Positions 1-8,051 are shown, counted from the first letter of the stretch. The stretch is DNA of 64,000 nt from Saccharopolyspora dendranthemae (GCF_007829955.1 NZ_VIWX01000003.1:620001-684000); one strand, 5' to 3'. Notes: generated by a model from the letters alone, not told the origin. Translations and numbers: made by a program.

Positions 1-125
1 TCAACACCCTCCTGGAACTCGGCTTCGCCACGGCCATCCGCAGGGAATGGGCCTGGCGCGAGTCCCGAGGGGAGTCCCTCGCCAACCTCCAACCCTTCAA
101 ACAACTCGTGGACCAAGAAGACTGA
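1..125 (+). CDS. C-terminal end of an unidentified protein (partial)
   Basis: An open frame enters from the left edge and ends at a TGA at 123-125, giving about 40 residues that finish with KQLVDQED. The segment is helix-like and charged (RREWAWRESRGES) with no motif I recognise. In the syntenic mycobacterial region a small conserved gene and an exporter precede gpm1, but I cannot tie this fragment to either. Repeat copy A begins 24 bases after the stop codon. Confidence 0.6.
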   Translation, partial: NTLLELGFATAIRREWAWRESRGESLANLQPFKQLVDQED

Positions 126-148
126 AGGCAAAAGCCACAAAAGAGCAC

Positions 149-330
149 GTCAGGCAAGCGCCGAAGGTGCTTTCTCCTTGCCCCACCTGAGCAGCTTGCA
201 CCGCCGCGGGTTCTGAGACGTCGTCTGGCGAGTACGCCGCGACGCCGCGTATTCACATACTCAAGGAGTGGCGCGCGGAGTCCAGGCGGCGTCTCAGGTT
301 CCGCTACTCGCACCGCTGAGCAAGGTGACC
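149..330 (+). repeat. Dispersed structured repeat, copy A (182 bp)
   Basis: It shares order, spacing and length with copy B (10668-10849), and with copy C in inverse orientation (31092-31269). It opens with GTCAGGCAA and a hairpin (156-162 pairing 166-172 around a GAA loop). A 16-base arm at 213-228 pairs with 282-297 across all 16 positions, with two G-U pairs. An inner GTAT/ATAC stem lies between the arms. It closes with CACCGCTGAGCAAGGTGACC. Stem sequences differ between copies but still pair, which suggests selection on structure. I do not recognise the family. Confidence 0.8.
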
Positions 331-747
331 CCGAATAGAGAGCCCCCACGAGGGGGGCGGCTCGGGAGAGAGGGGGAGTCACGAGCTCGAGCCGCCCCAC
401 CACGGTGGTCCCGCCTGAAGGGCCGTAGGGCGGGGGGCACCCTGAGGCCAGGCGGGTGCGGTTCGTTGGGGGAGCTGAACCGCGTTTCTCGCTCTCGCAG
501 GATCGGGGAGTGCGTGGGAGCCGATCAAGGAGAGCATTGTCAACTTCGCAGAGTTACGTAGCCGCCACAAGGCCGCCGCATTACTCCATTCGTGTGATGT
601 TGTGAAAGAAATCTAAGGCACCTGCCCTGGAGAGGCCCATATCTTCGACGGAAAGTGACGATCGCCACTGTCGTGTCACATCCGTGCGGTGATCCCGTAA
701 CTCTCGGGTGAACCTCACAACCCCGCTGCCTCGGGAATCGGTGCGGA

Positions 748-753
748 TAGCCT
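748..753 (+). promoter_or_regulatory. Probable -10 box of gpmA (leaderless start)
   Basis: TAGCCT ends six bases before the gpmA ATG, the spacing expected if transcription starts at the start codon. No Shine-Dalgarno sequence precedes the ATG. Confidence 0.55.
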
Positions 754-759
754 GGGGCC

Positions 760-1503
760 ATGACTTCGACTTTGGTGCTGCTGCGGCACGGTGAGAGCAC
801 GTGGAACGCCGAGAACCTGTTCACCGGCTGGGTGGACGTCCCGCTGTCGGACAAGGGCCAGGCCGAGGCCAAGCGCGGCGGTGATCTGCTGCGCGAGGCG
901 GGGGCGCTGCCGGACGTGCTGCACACCTCGCTGCTGCGCCGCGCGATCTCCACCGCCAACATCGCCCTGGACGGCGCGGACCGGCACTGGATCCCGGTCA
1001 AGCGCGACTGGCGGCTCAACGAGCGCCACTACGGCGCCCTGCAGGGCAAGAACAAGAAGCAGACGTTGGAGTCCTACGGCGAAGAGCAGTTCATGCTCTG
1101 GCGCCGCTCCTACGACACCCCGCCGCCGGAGATCGAGCTCGGCGACGAGTTCAGCCAGGACGCGGAACCGCGCTACGCCGATCTCGGTGCCGAGATGCCG
1201 CGCACCGAATGCCTCAAAGACGTGGTGGCCCGGCTGCTGCCCTACTGGGAGTCGGCGATCGTGCCCGACCTGAAGGCCGGCAAGGTCGTGCTGGTCGCGG
1301 CCCACGGCAACTCGCTGCGCGCGCTGGTCAAGCACCTGGACGGGATCTCGGACGAGAGCATCGCCGGGCTGAACATCCCCACGGGCATCCCGCTGCGCTA
1401 CGACCTCGACGAGAACTTCAAGCCCACCAACCCGGGTGGCACCTACCTGGACCCGGAGGCCGCTGCCCAGGCCGCCGCGGCCGTGGCCAACCAGGGTCGC
1501 TGA
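760..1503 (+). CDS. gpmA: 2,3-bisphosphoglycerate-dependent phosphoglycerate mutase
   Basis: This cytosolic glycolytic enzyme interconverts 3- and 2-phosphoglycerate through a phosphohistidine. The 247-residue length is normal for the dPGM family. The N-terminal LLRHGEST motif places the phosphate-accepting histidine at residue 10, and VAAHGNSLRAL near residue 182 supplies the second catalytic histidine. NERHYGALQGKNK is also typical of the family. It lies directly upstream of senX3-regX3, as gpm1 does in mycobacteria. It probably has its own transcript, with a leaderless start and a strong terminator behind it. Confidence 0.97.
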   Translation: MTSTLVLLRHGESTWNAENLFTGWVDVPLSDKGQAEAKRGGDLLREAGALPDVLHTSLLRRAISTANIALDGADRHWIPVKRDWRLNERHYGALQGKNKKQTLESYGEEQFMLWRRSYDTPPPEIELGDEFSQDAEPRYADLGAEMPRTECLKDVVARLLPYWESAIVPDLKAGKVVLVAAHGNSLRALVKHLDGISDESIAGLNIPTGIPLRYDLDENFKPTNPGGTYLDPEAAAQAAAAVANQGR

Positions 1504-1514
1504 ACCCGAGCCGT

Positions 1515-1561
1515 CGACTGGAGGGCATCTCGGAGCACGAATCCGAGGTGCCCTCCAGTCG
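1515..1561 (+). terminator. Hairpin terminator after gpmA
   Basis: Bases 1515-1533 pair with 1543-1561 in a 19-position stem (GACTGGAGGGCATCTCGG and its partner, with one G-T pair) and a 9-base loop. It starts 12 bases after the gpmA stop codon. There is no U-run, as is common in actinomycetes. Confidence 0.75.
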
Positions 1562-1634
1562 TCACTCACGTGGGTGATGGGTGGCGAGAATTCGCCCACT
1601 TGCCCAACGGAGCGCTACGGCAGCCCGGTCGGTA

Positions 1635-1674
1635 GCTGAACCAGCTCCGATCAGGGGGTGAACCACAGGTGAAG
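1635..1674. promoter_or_regulatory. PHO-box-like direct repeats upstream of senX3
   Basis: On the minus strand, GTTCACC-type units occur as CTTCACC (1668-1674) and GTTCACC (1657-1663), exactly 11 bases apart. A third unit, GTTCAGC (1635-1641), lies 22 bases further. Eleven-base-spaced GTTCACC direct repeats are the known binding pattern of actinobacterial PhoP/RegX3 regulators. The site is about 80 bases upstream of senX3, so autoregulation is likely. Confidence 0.6.
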
Positions 1675-1745
1675 AAGCTCCCGATTCGTGTCATGGGCGT
1701 CACTGAACGCCCTTGTGGACTGGCCTTTCCCCACCACCGCTTGCT

Positions 1746-1751
1746 TACGAT
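1746..1751 (+). promoter_or_regulatory. Probable -10 box of senX3 (leaderless start)
   Basis: TACGAT is followed by six bases and then GTG at 1758. This supports 1758 as the start over the longer frame that opens at 1713. Confidence 0.6.
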
Positions 1752-1757
1752 GCAGAT

Positions 1758-2996
1758 GTGACCGCTTTGGGCTACACCGCCCTGATCATCGCCGCGCTCC
1801 TGCTGGGCGCGGCCGGCGGATTCGTGGCAGCCGGAGGACCCCGGCCCTACCGCAAGTCCCAGCCGCAGGGCCCCACCGTCGCCGAGCTCCTGCAGCGCCA
1901 GGTGCACACCAGCACCAGCGGGGTCGTGCTCCTCAACCGCTTCGGCGACGTGGTCCTGCACAACCCGCGTGCCGTGGAGCTGGGCGTCATCCACGACTAC
2001 CGGGCCGATCCCCGCGCGCAGAAGGCCGCTGAGCAAGCGCGCGAGACCGGCGAGACGGTGACCGTCGACCTCGGCCCGCTGGACGGACGAGCCTCGCTGT
2101 CCGGTCGCGCCCCGAGCGCCGTGCTCGGTGACGTCCGGTCGCTCGGCGACGGCTTCACCGTCGTCGACGCGGCGGACCAGTCCGACTCGGTGCGCCTGGA
2201 GGCGACCCGGCGCGATTTCGTCGCCAACGTCAGCCACGAGCTCAAGACCCCGGTGGGGGCGCTGGCGCTGCTGGCCGAGGCGCTGCTGGACAGCGCGGAC
2301 GACCCGGACGAGGTGCGGCGCTTCTCCACCAAGATCCTGCACGAGTCGACCCGCTTGGGAACGCTCGTGTCCGAGCTGATCGCGCTGTCCCGCCTGCAGG
2401 GCGCTGAGCGGTTGCCGGAGCTCACCACGATCGACGTCGACGAGGTGGTCGAGGAGGCGCTGGGGCGCTCCCGGCTGCCCGCCGAGTCCGCGGGCATCGA
2501 GATCGCGGTCGACGGATCGTCCGGTTACCTGCTGGAAGGCGACCGGGCACTGCTGGTCACCGCGCTGACCAACCTGGTCACCAACGCGATCAACTACTCG
2601 TCCCACGGGAGCCCGGTGTCGATCTCGCGCCGGTTGTCCGAGGACTACGTCGAGATCGCGGTCACCGACCGCGGTATCGGGATCGAAGCCGAGCACCACG
2701 AAAGGGTGTTCGAGCGGTTCTTCCGGGTGGATCCCGCTCGTTCGCGGGCCACCGGCGGTACCGGTTTGGGGTTGGCCATCGTCAAGCACGTCGCCGCGAA
2801 CCACGGAGGCGAGGTGAAGCTGTGGAGCAGGCCGGGGACGGGCTCCACCTTCACGATCCGGGTGCCCAGGCACAGCGCGGGCGAGGTCGAGGGCGAGGAG
2901 CCGGCCACCGAGCCCGATCGGGCGGCACCTGCCGCGCGGTCCACCACCGAAAGTGCGGACGGCGTGACAACCGTCGAAACGGGAGGAGTCCGGTGA
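1758..2996 (+). CDS. senX3: SenX3/PhoR-type membrane sensor histidine kinase
   Basis: This is the sensor of a two-component system that responds to phosphate limitation in mycobacteria. The 412-residue protein has one N-terminal membrane segment (about residues 3-24), a PAS-like region and a dimerisation domain. The H box FVANVSHELKTP carries the phospho-accepting His160. The ATPase domain has N-box LTNLVTNAINYSS and G boxes DRGIGIEAEH and GGTGLGLAIVKH. The C-terminus is a low-complexity tail rich in Glu, Ala and Pro. Its stop codon overlaps the regX3 start (GTGA), so the two are co-transcribed and probably translationally coupled. Confidence 0.95.
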   Translation: MTALGYTALIIAALLLGAAGGFVAAGGPRPYRKSQPQGPTVAELLQRQVHTSTSGVVLLNRFGDVVLHNPRAVELGVIHDYRADPRAQKAAEQARETGETVTVDLGPLDGRASLSGRAPSAVLGDVRSLGDGFTVVDAADQSDSVRLEATRRDFVANVSHELKTPVGALALLAEALLDSADDPDEVRRFSTKILHESTRLGTLVSELIALSRLQGAERLPELTTIDVDEVVEEALGRSRLPAESAGIEIAVDGSSGYLLEGDRALLVTALTNLVTNAINYSSHGSPVSISRRLSEDYVEIAVTDRGIGIEAEHHERVFERFFRVDPARSRATGGTGLGLAIVKHVAANHGGEVKLWSRPGTGSTFTIRVPRHSAGEVEGEEPATEPDRAAPAARSTTESADGVTTVETGGVR

Positions 2997-3673
2997 CCAG
3001 AGTGTTGATCGTGGAGGACGAGGAGTCCTTCGCCGACCCACTTGCCTTCCTGCTGCGCAAGGAGGGCTTCACGGCCGCCGTAGCGACCAACGGCACCGAT
3101 GCCCTGGACGAGTTCGACCGCAACGGCGCGGACATCGTGCTGCTGGACCTGATGCTGCCCGGGATGAGCGGCACCGACGTGTGCAAGCAGTTGCGGCAGC
3201 GCTCCGCGGTCCCGGTGATCATGGTGACCGCCCGCGACAGCGAGATCGACAAGGTCGTGGGCCTGGAGCTCGGCGCCGACGACTACGTCACCAAGCCCTA
3301 CTCGGCGCGCGAGCTGATCGCCCGGGTGCGCGCGGTGCTGCGCCGCCGCGGCGAGGCGGAGGAGCTGCAGCCGCAGGTCCTCGCGGCCGGTCCGGTGCGG
3401 CTGGACGTCGAGCGGCACGTGGTGACCGTGGAGGGCGAGGACGTGAGCCTGCCGCTCAAGGAGTTCGACCTGCTGGAGTACCTGCTGCGCAACGTCGGCC
3501 GGGTGCTCACTCGCGGTCAGCTCATCGACCGGGTGTGGGGCGCGGACTACGTCGGCGACACCAAGACCCTCGACGTGCACGTCAAGCGACTTCGCTCGAA
3601 GGTCGAGCCGGACCCGGCGGACCCGCGCTACCTGATCACTGTCCGTGGTCTCGGCTACAAGTTCGAGGCCTGA
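2993..3673 (+). CDS. regX3: RegX3/PhoP-type response regulator
   Basis: This OmpR-family transcription factor is the partner of SenX3. The receiver domain carries the acidic pair VEDEE, phosphorylatable Asp52 in IVLLDLMLPG, and the conserved lysine in YVTKPYSARE. A winged-helix domain occupies roughly residues 130-226 (LPLKEFDLLEYLLRN, KTLDVHVKRLRSK). The GTG start overlaps the senX3 stop and follows GGAGG. Mycobacterial RegX3 controls phosphate-starvation genes; the PHO-box-like repeats upstream of senX3 fit autoregulation. Confidence 0.96.
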   Translation: MTRVLIVEDEESFADPLAFLLRKEGFTAAVATNGTDALDEFDRNGADIVLLDLMLPGMSGTDVCKQLRQRSAVPVIMVTARDSEIDKVVGLELGADDYVTKPYSARELIARVRAVLRRRGEAEELQPQVLAAGPVRLDVERHVVTVEGEDVSLPLKEFDLLEYLLRNVGRVLTRGQLIDRVWGADYVGDTKTLDVHVKRLRSKVEPDPADPRYLITVRGLGYKFEA

Positions 3674-3719
3674 GCCGGCCGGGTGTGATTCGTCGCATCC
3701 CCGGGGGCCTGCTGACCTG

Positions 3720-3780
3720 GTGGCGGGCGTGGCAGGAGTGTTCCGGAACGCAGTTTCCCGCCCACCTGCCGCCCCGCCAC
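3720..3780 (+). terminator. Possible terminator hairpin after regX3
   Basis: GTGGCGGG (3720-3727) and GGCAGG (3731-3736) pair with CCTGCC (3765-3770) and CCCGCCAC (3773-3780), with a small internal bulge and a 28-base loop. It lies between regX3 and the ppx promoter. Confidence 0.45.
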
Positions 3781-3792
3781 GTGCGCAGCCGG

Positions 3793-3798
3793 TAATTT
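3793..3798 (+). promoter_or_regulatory. Probable -10 box of the ppx-like gene
   Basis: TAATTT is followed by seven bases and ATG at 3806. This favours that start over the TTG at 3797, which lies inside the hexamer region. Confidence 0.5.
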
Positions 3799-3805
3799 GT
3801 TGGTC

Positions 3806-4897
3806 ATGCGCCTAGGGGTCCTCGACGTCGGATCCAACACCGTCCACCTGCTCGTGGTGGACGCGCACCGCGGTGCGCATCCGACTCCGATGACATCGGA
3901 CAAGACCGTGCTGCGGCTCGCCGAGCGGATCGGCGCGCACGACGGACGGATCTCCGACGACGATGCCGACGAGCTGATCAGGACGATCAGCGAGTCGCAG
4001 AAAGCCGCCGCGGCGGCCGGGTGCGACGAGGTGATGGCCTTCGCGACCTCGGCGATCCGCGACGCGGACAACTCCCCGGAGGTCCTGGACCGGCTGCGCG
4101 CCGAGACCGGGATCGAGCTGGAGGTGCTGCCGGGCGAGGACGAGGCCCGCTACACCTTCCTCGCGGCCCGCCGCTGGTACGGCTGGTCGGCGGGCAACCT
4201 GCTGCTGCTCGACATCGGCGGTGGCTCGCTGGAGATGGCTCTGGGCATCGACGAGCAGCCGGACCTGGCCGTCTCGCTGCCGCTGGGCGCGGGCCGGATG
4301 AGCCGCACGATGCTCAAGGACCCGCCGAAGCAGGACGAGATCAAGAAGCTGCGGGACTGGCTCGAGGGCCAGCTCGCGCCCACGGCCAAGCAGTTCCGCA
4401 AGCTGGCCAAGCCGGACCGCGTGGTGGCGACGTCGAAGACGTTCCGCTCCCTGGCCAGGCTGACCGGGTCCGCACCGTCCTCGGCGGGGCAGCGCGTGTC
4501 GCGCAAGCTGACCGACACCGGCCTGCGGCAGCTGTTGGCGTTCATCACCAGGATGTCCTCCAACGACCTGGCCGCGCTCGACGGCGTGAGCTCGGCGCGG
4601 TCGCACCAGCTCGTCGGCGGTGCGCTGGTCGCCGAGGCCGCGATGAAGGCGCTGGGCGTCACGGAGCTCGACATCTGCCCGTGGGCGCTGCGCGAGGGAG
4701 TCATCCTTCGGCGGCTGGACCACACCAACGGAGATAGTCACACTGCGTTCAAGAGCGGCGTTCCGGTGCGTGCGGGGGGCACGGACGGGCTCGTGCCGGC
4801 GCAGGAGAATGCGCCCGGCCCGACACGGGATGAAACCGAGGCACCGGTGGACGGAACTGGACTGCGAACGCGGCACGGGGCACGGTGGGAACGATGA
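3806..4897 (+). CDS. ppx1: Exopolyphosphatase / Ppx-GppA family phosphatase
   Basis: Enzymes of this family remove terminal phosphates from polyphosphate or pppGpp. The protein is 363 residues, typical of the short actinobacterial Ppx forms. It has the actin-fold phosphate loops LGVLDVGSNTVHLLVVDAH at the N-terminus and LLLDIGGGSLEMALG near residue 135, with the catalytic-type glutamate in LPGEDEARYTFLAARRW. The C-terminal 50 residues are low complexity. It follows senX3-regX3, as ppx1 does in mycobacteria, tying phosphate sensing to polyphosphate turnover. Its stop overlaps the next start (ATGA). Confidence 0.9.
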   Translation: MRLGVLDVGSNTVHLLVVDAHRGAHPTPMTSDKTVLRLAERIGAHDGRISDDDADELIRTISESQKAAAAAGCDEVMAFATSAIRDADNSPEVLDRLRAETGIELEVLPGEDEARYTFLAARRWYGWSAGNLLLLDIGGGSLEMALGIDEQPDLAVSLPLGAGRMSRTMLKDPPKQDEIKKLRDWLEGQLAPTAKQFRKLAKPDRVVATSKTFRSLARLTGSAPSSAGQRVSRKLTDTGLRQLLAFITRMSSNDLAALDGVSSARSHQLVGGALVAEAAMKALGVTELDICPWALREGVILRRLDHTNGDSHTAFKSGVPVRAGGTDGLVPAQENAPGPTRDETEAPVDGTGLRTRHGARWER

Positions 4898-6042
4898 GTC
4901 GGGACAGCGGGGCGGATCAGCCCACCCAGCGCACCGTTGCGGAGCTGCTCGCCGAGTACGGCGGCAGCTCGGAGAAGGGCTCCCGGCGTCGGCGCAGGAA
5001 GCCCGAGGACCCGTCGGAGACGGCGCCGCAGGAGATCATCAACCGGGTGCTGTCGGACAGCGGCAAGATGCGCCCGGTCAAGCCCGACGAGGAACCGCCG
5101 AGCAGCCGCAGGAACCCCGGTCCGGCGAACGGTCAGCCACCGGCGGCTCCAGCAGGCCCGCCCCCGGCCCAGCCTCCCGCGGCCCAGCCTCCTGCCGCGC
5201 AACCCGCGGCTGCCCAGCAGCCCGCGACTCAGCAGCCCGCGACCCAGCAGCCCGCACAACCGCCCGCTGGACCACCGCCCGCCGCACAGCCTCAGCAGCA
5301 GGCGCAGGCCGCCGGGCCCGCTTCACCGGCCAAGCCTCAGCCCGCGAGCGAACCTCCCGCCGAGTCCGGTCCGCAGCCGGGCAGCGCCGGGTACTGGGCA
5401 CAGCGCTTCAGCGGCGCTGGTGGTGCTGCCGCCACTCCACCGGCGCCCTCCGCGCCCAGCAACGACGCCGAGGCGACGGTCCGGCAGCCCGCGCTGCCGC
5501 CCGCTCGATCGAGGCCGCCGATCGCGCCCGCCGGTCCGCCGCAGCTGCCGGAGAACCTGACCGAGCAGTTGCCGCGCATAGACGGTGGTGCTGAACAGGC
5601 GTACCCGGCTCAGGCGGAGCCGGACGCCGATCCCTACGACTACGACTCCTTCGGCGATTCCGGGCAGGTCTTCGCCGACGACGTCGGCTACCAGCAGTCC
5701 TACGACGAGGACTACGACAACTCCGCGCCCGCGGGCCTGGACGAGGACTACGACCCCGACGAGGGCGATCGGCCTCCGTCGGCGGGCAAGGAGTGGGGCA
5801 CCCTCGCCCTGCAGGGCATCGCCGGCCTCGTCGGTGGCGGTGCCGTGTGGGTCGGTTTCCGCTGGCTGTGGATCAACGCGACGATCGCCGCGTTCGGCGC
5901 GGCGCTGGTGTTCACCGGTCTCCTGGTGCTCGTCGCGTGGAAGTTCTTCCGCACCAACGACCTGCAGACCATCCTGCTCTCGGTGCTGGTCGGCCTGTTC
6001 TGCACGGTGTCGCCCGCCGCGTTGCTGTTGATCAACCAGTGA
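4894..6042 (+). CDS. Proline-rich membrane protein of unknown function (Rv0497-like position)
   Basis: The 382-residue protein has a cytoplasmic-looking head with the conserved-type motif RTVAELLAEYGG. A long Pro/Ala/Gln-rich spacer follows (about residues 70-180), then an acidic Tyr/Asp stretch with repeated EDYD-like runs. Three hydrophobic segments fill the last 90 residues (LALQGIAGLVGGGAVWVGF, TIAAFGAALVFTGLLVLVAW, TILLSVLVGLFCTVSPAALL). The ATG overlaps the ppx stop, so the pair forms one operon. The position and architecture match the mycobacterial Rv0497 gene. The function is unknown. Confidence 0.85.
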   Translation: MSRDSGADQPTQRTVAELLAEYGGSSEKGSRRRRRKPEDPSETAPQEIINRVLSDSGKMRPVKPDEEPPSSRRNPGPANGQPPAAPAGPPPAQPPAAQPPAAQPAAAQQPATQQPATQQPAQPPAGPPPAAQPQQQAQAAGPASPAKPQPASEPPAESGPQPGSAGYWAQRFSGAGGAAATPPAPSAPSNDAEATVRQPALPPARSRPPIAPAGPPQLPENLTEQLPRIDGGAEQAYPAQAEPDADPYDYDSFGDSGQVFADDVGYQQSYDEDYDNSAPAGLDEDYDPDEGDRPPSAGKEWGTLALQGIAGLVGGGAVWVGFRWLWINATIAAFGAALVFTGLLVLVAWKFFRTNDLQTILLSVLVGLFCTVSPAALLLINQ

Positions 6043-6130
6043 GAGGTCGTGGAAGTGGCCGGACAGGTGACAGCCGGCCCGCCCACCGCCGCGCAACCTC
6101 CTACGAGTCGTAGGTCATGCTTGGTTCGAG

Positions 6131-7009
6131 ATGACGGGACAATCGCAGCCGCCTGAGCGCCAGGGCACCGCCGGTCGCGCACCGGTGGGGCTGTCCAGCG
6201 CTTCGGTGTGGCCGCAGCCCGCTCGGGCGGCCTTCGAGATGTCCGCGGACCTCGGCTTCGACGGGGTCGAGGTGATGGTGTGGGCCGATGCGGTCAGCCA
6301 GGACGTCGAGGCGCTGAGCCGGTTGTCGCAGCAGCACGGGGTTCCGGTGCTCGCGGTGCACGCGCCCTGCCTGCTGATCACCCAGCGGGTCTGGTCGCCG
6401 GAACCTGAGGAGCGGCTGCGCAAGGCGGTGGTCGTGGCGGAGGAGCTGGGCGCTTCGACGGTCGTGGTGCACCCGCCGTTCCGCTGGCAGCGCCGCTACG
6501 CGGACGCGTTCTCCGAGCTGGTCGAGGAGCTGGAGGAGACGAGCGGCATCAAGGTTGCGGTGGAGAACATGTTCCCGCTGCGCCCGCCGAACTCGTTGAA
6601 CCGGCTCCGCAACGGACGCGTTCCGGGCGGCAGGACCAACAGCGGGCTCTCGGCGTTCAAGCCGTCCCCCGACCCCACCGACGTGGGATTCCGCAACTAC
6701 ACGCTGGACCTCTCGCACGCCGCCGCCGCGCACGTGGACGCCATCGAACTGCTGAAGCGGATGCGGGACGGGCTGGCGCACGTGCACCTCGCGGACGGCA
6801 CGGGAGCGGCCCGCGACGAGCACCTCCTGCCGGGGCAGGGGAACCAGCCGTGCGCGGAGGTCTGCGAGGCGCTGGCGGCCGACGGCTACGACGGCTCGGT
6901 GGTGCTCGAGGTGAACACTCGGAAGGCCCGGAATCCCCAGCAACGAGCGGACATGCTCGCCGAAGCGCTGCTCTTCGCCCGCCTCCACCTGGAGCCTCTC
7001 GGGGCTTAG
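6131..7009 (+). CDS. Sugar phosphate isomerase/epimerase-like TIM-barrel protein
   Basis: The 292-residue protein resembles the xylose isomerase-like TIM-barrel family. LGFDGVEVMVWADAVSQDVEAL lies near the N-terminus and VAVENMFPLRPP in the middle, with likely metal ligands in HVHLADGTG and VVLEVNTRK. The substrate cannot be read from the sequence. It occupies the place of mycobacterial Rv0498 downstream of ppx1 and the proline-rich membrane gene. The ATG at 6131 has no clear ribosome-binding site. Confidence 0.8.
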   Translation: MTGQSQPPERQGTAGRAPVGLSSASVWPQPARAAFEMSADLGFDGVEVMVWADAVSQDVEALSRLSQQHGVPVLAVHAPCLLITQRVWSPEPEERLRKAVVVAEELGASTVVVHPPFRWQRRYADAFSELVEELEETSGIKVAVENMFPLRPPNSLNRLRNGRVPGGRTNSGLSAFKPSPDPTDVGFRNYTLDLSHAAAAHVDAIELLKRMRDGLAHVHLADGTGAARDEHLLPGQGNQPCAEVCEALAADGYDGSVVLEVNTRKARNPQQRADMLAEALLFARLHLEPLGA

Positions 7010-7199
7010 CAGCCGGTGCGGGGTGCCTCGCTCGGCGGTGCCCGCGGAGGCCGGACCTGGAGCGGCGTCCCTCGCCGCGATCGGAAACGACCGCTTAGGG
7101 TCGCTAACCGACGCCTGATGATCAACTTCGGTGAAGGTCATTAGAATCTTCGACCATGAACTCGTTGCGCGTAGTGGGCGTTCGACCGGTGGATCGCAC

Positions 7200-7985
7200 G
7201 TGACCGAGGTCCAGGATCCGTTCTCCGCGGCCACTTCGGTGCGTTCGCTCGGCGACGGCAGTTACGTCGCGAACCTCCACCCGGACTGGGCCGTCGGGGA
7301 CAACCCGCACGGCGGGTACCTGCTGGCGCTGCTCACCAGAGCCGTCTCCGAGGGAACCGGGCTCGAACCGCTGTCGATCAGCGCGCAGTACCTGCGTCCC
7401 CCTCGCGTCGGGCCCGTGATGGTCCGCGTGCAGGCGCTCAAGACCGGCAAGACCGTCACGGTCGTGCGCGCGGTGCTGGAGCAGCGGGGGCAGGTGTGCG
7501 TCGACTCGACGGTGACGGCGGGCAGGATGCCGGCCGCCGAGCCGGAGTGGTCGGATCTGCCGTCCATGCCGGTCAACCCGCCGCCGGACGCCATCGATCT
7601 CAGCCAGTCGACGAGGTTCTTCCACCTCGCGGACGTCTGCGACATGCGCTTGGACCCGGACACCGCGGAGTTCCTCAACGGCGGGACCGGCGAGCCCCGC
7701 TACCGGATGTGGGTCAAGCCCCGCGAAGGTCAGCCCGACCTGCTGTTCGGGCTGGTCGCGGGAGACCTCACGGTTCCGGTGACGCTGAACATGGGGCGCT
7801 TCGGCTGGGCCCCGACGGTTCAGCTGACCGCTTACCTGCGCGCCCACCCCGCCAACGGCTGGCTGCGCATGCACGTGGACTGCCGGGCCGTGCACGGCCA
7901 GTGGTTCGACGAGGACGTCCAGGTCGTCGACTCCGTGGGCCGCCTCATCTGCCAATCCCGCCAGCTCGCCCTGTCGCCGTCCTGA
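7200..7985 (+). CDS. Acyl-CoA thioesterase-like (double hotdog) protein
   Basis: The protein carries two hotdog-fold halves. The first contains HPDWAVGDNPHGGYLLALLTRAV and SAQYLRPPRVGPVMVRV; the second contains NMGRFGWAPTVQLTAYLRA and MHVDCRAVHGQWFDEDVQVVD. Such proteins hydrolyse or bind acyl-CoAs. I place the start at GTG 7200, preceded by GGTGGA, giving 261 residues; an upstream in-frame GTG at 7131 would add residues unlike the family. It converges on the downstream acyl-CoA ligase gene. Its native substrate is unknown. Confidence 0.8.
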   Translation: MTEVQDPFSAATSVRSLGDGSYVANLHPDWAVGDNPHGGYLLALLTRAVSEGTGLEPLSISAQYLRPPRVGPVMVRVQALKTGKTVTVVRAVLEQRGQVCVDSTVTAGRMPAAEPEWSDLPSMPVNPPPDAIDLSQSTRFFHLADVCDMRLDPDTAEFLNGGTGEPRYRMWVKPREGQPDLLFGLVAGDLTVPVTLNMGRFGWAPTVQLTAYLRAHPANGWLRMHVDCRAVHGQWFDEDVQVVDSVGRLICQSRQLALSPS

Positions 7986-8010
7986 CCAGCGCGATTCGAA
8001 TGTCGTGCGG

Positions 8011-8050
8011 GTGGGGTGGGGAAGTTCTCATGAAAACTTCCCCACCCCAC
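8011..8050. terminator. Bidirectional hairpin between convergent genes
   Basis: A perfect 16-base stem (8011-8026, GTGGGGTGGGGAAGTT, with 8035-8050) closes an 8-base loop. It lies just past the thioesterase stop and abuts the stop codon of the opposing ligase gene. Confidence 0.8.
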
Positions 8051-8051
8051 G

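Larger units (their letters stand above)
126..759. other. Long intergenic region upstream of gpmA
   Basis: This 634-base gap holds dispersed repeat copy A (149-330), then a very GC-rich stretch with several short inverted repeats, including GCCCCC/GGGGGC arms near 341-357. A more AT-rich stretch (about 540-660) follows, then the gpmA promoter. Open frames across it look like random high-GC frames. I see no convincing gene. Confidence 0.6.

Noticed and set aside
149..330. Dispersed repeat read as a CRISPR-like or classic insertion-sequence end
   Set aside because: No regular short repeats with spacers exist, there is no transposase frame, and I cannot see matching terminal inverted repeats or target duplications.
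268..561. A 97-codon plus-strand frame inside the gap upstream of gpmA
   Set aside because: It begins inside repeat copy A, has no ribosome-binding site, and its composition is random-like (Arg/Gly/Ser).
605..620. Rex half-site-like TTGTGAAAG upstream of gpmA
   Set aside because: No TCACAA partner exists at the needed spacing.
698..716. A second PHO box upstream of gpmA around GGTGAAC
   Set aside because: Only one unit matches well; units 11 bases either side do not, so there is no array.
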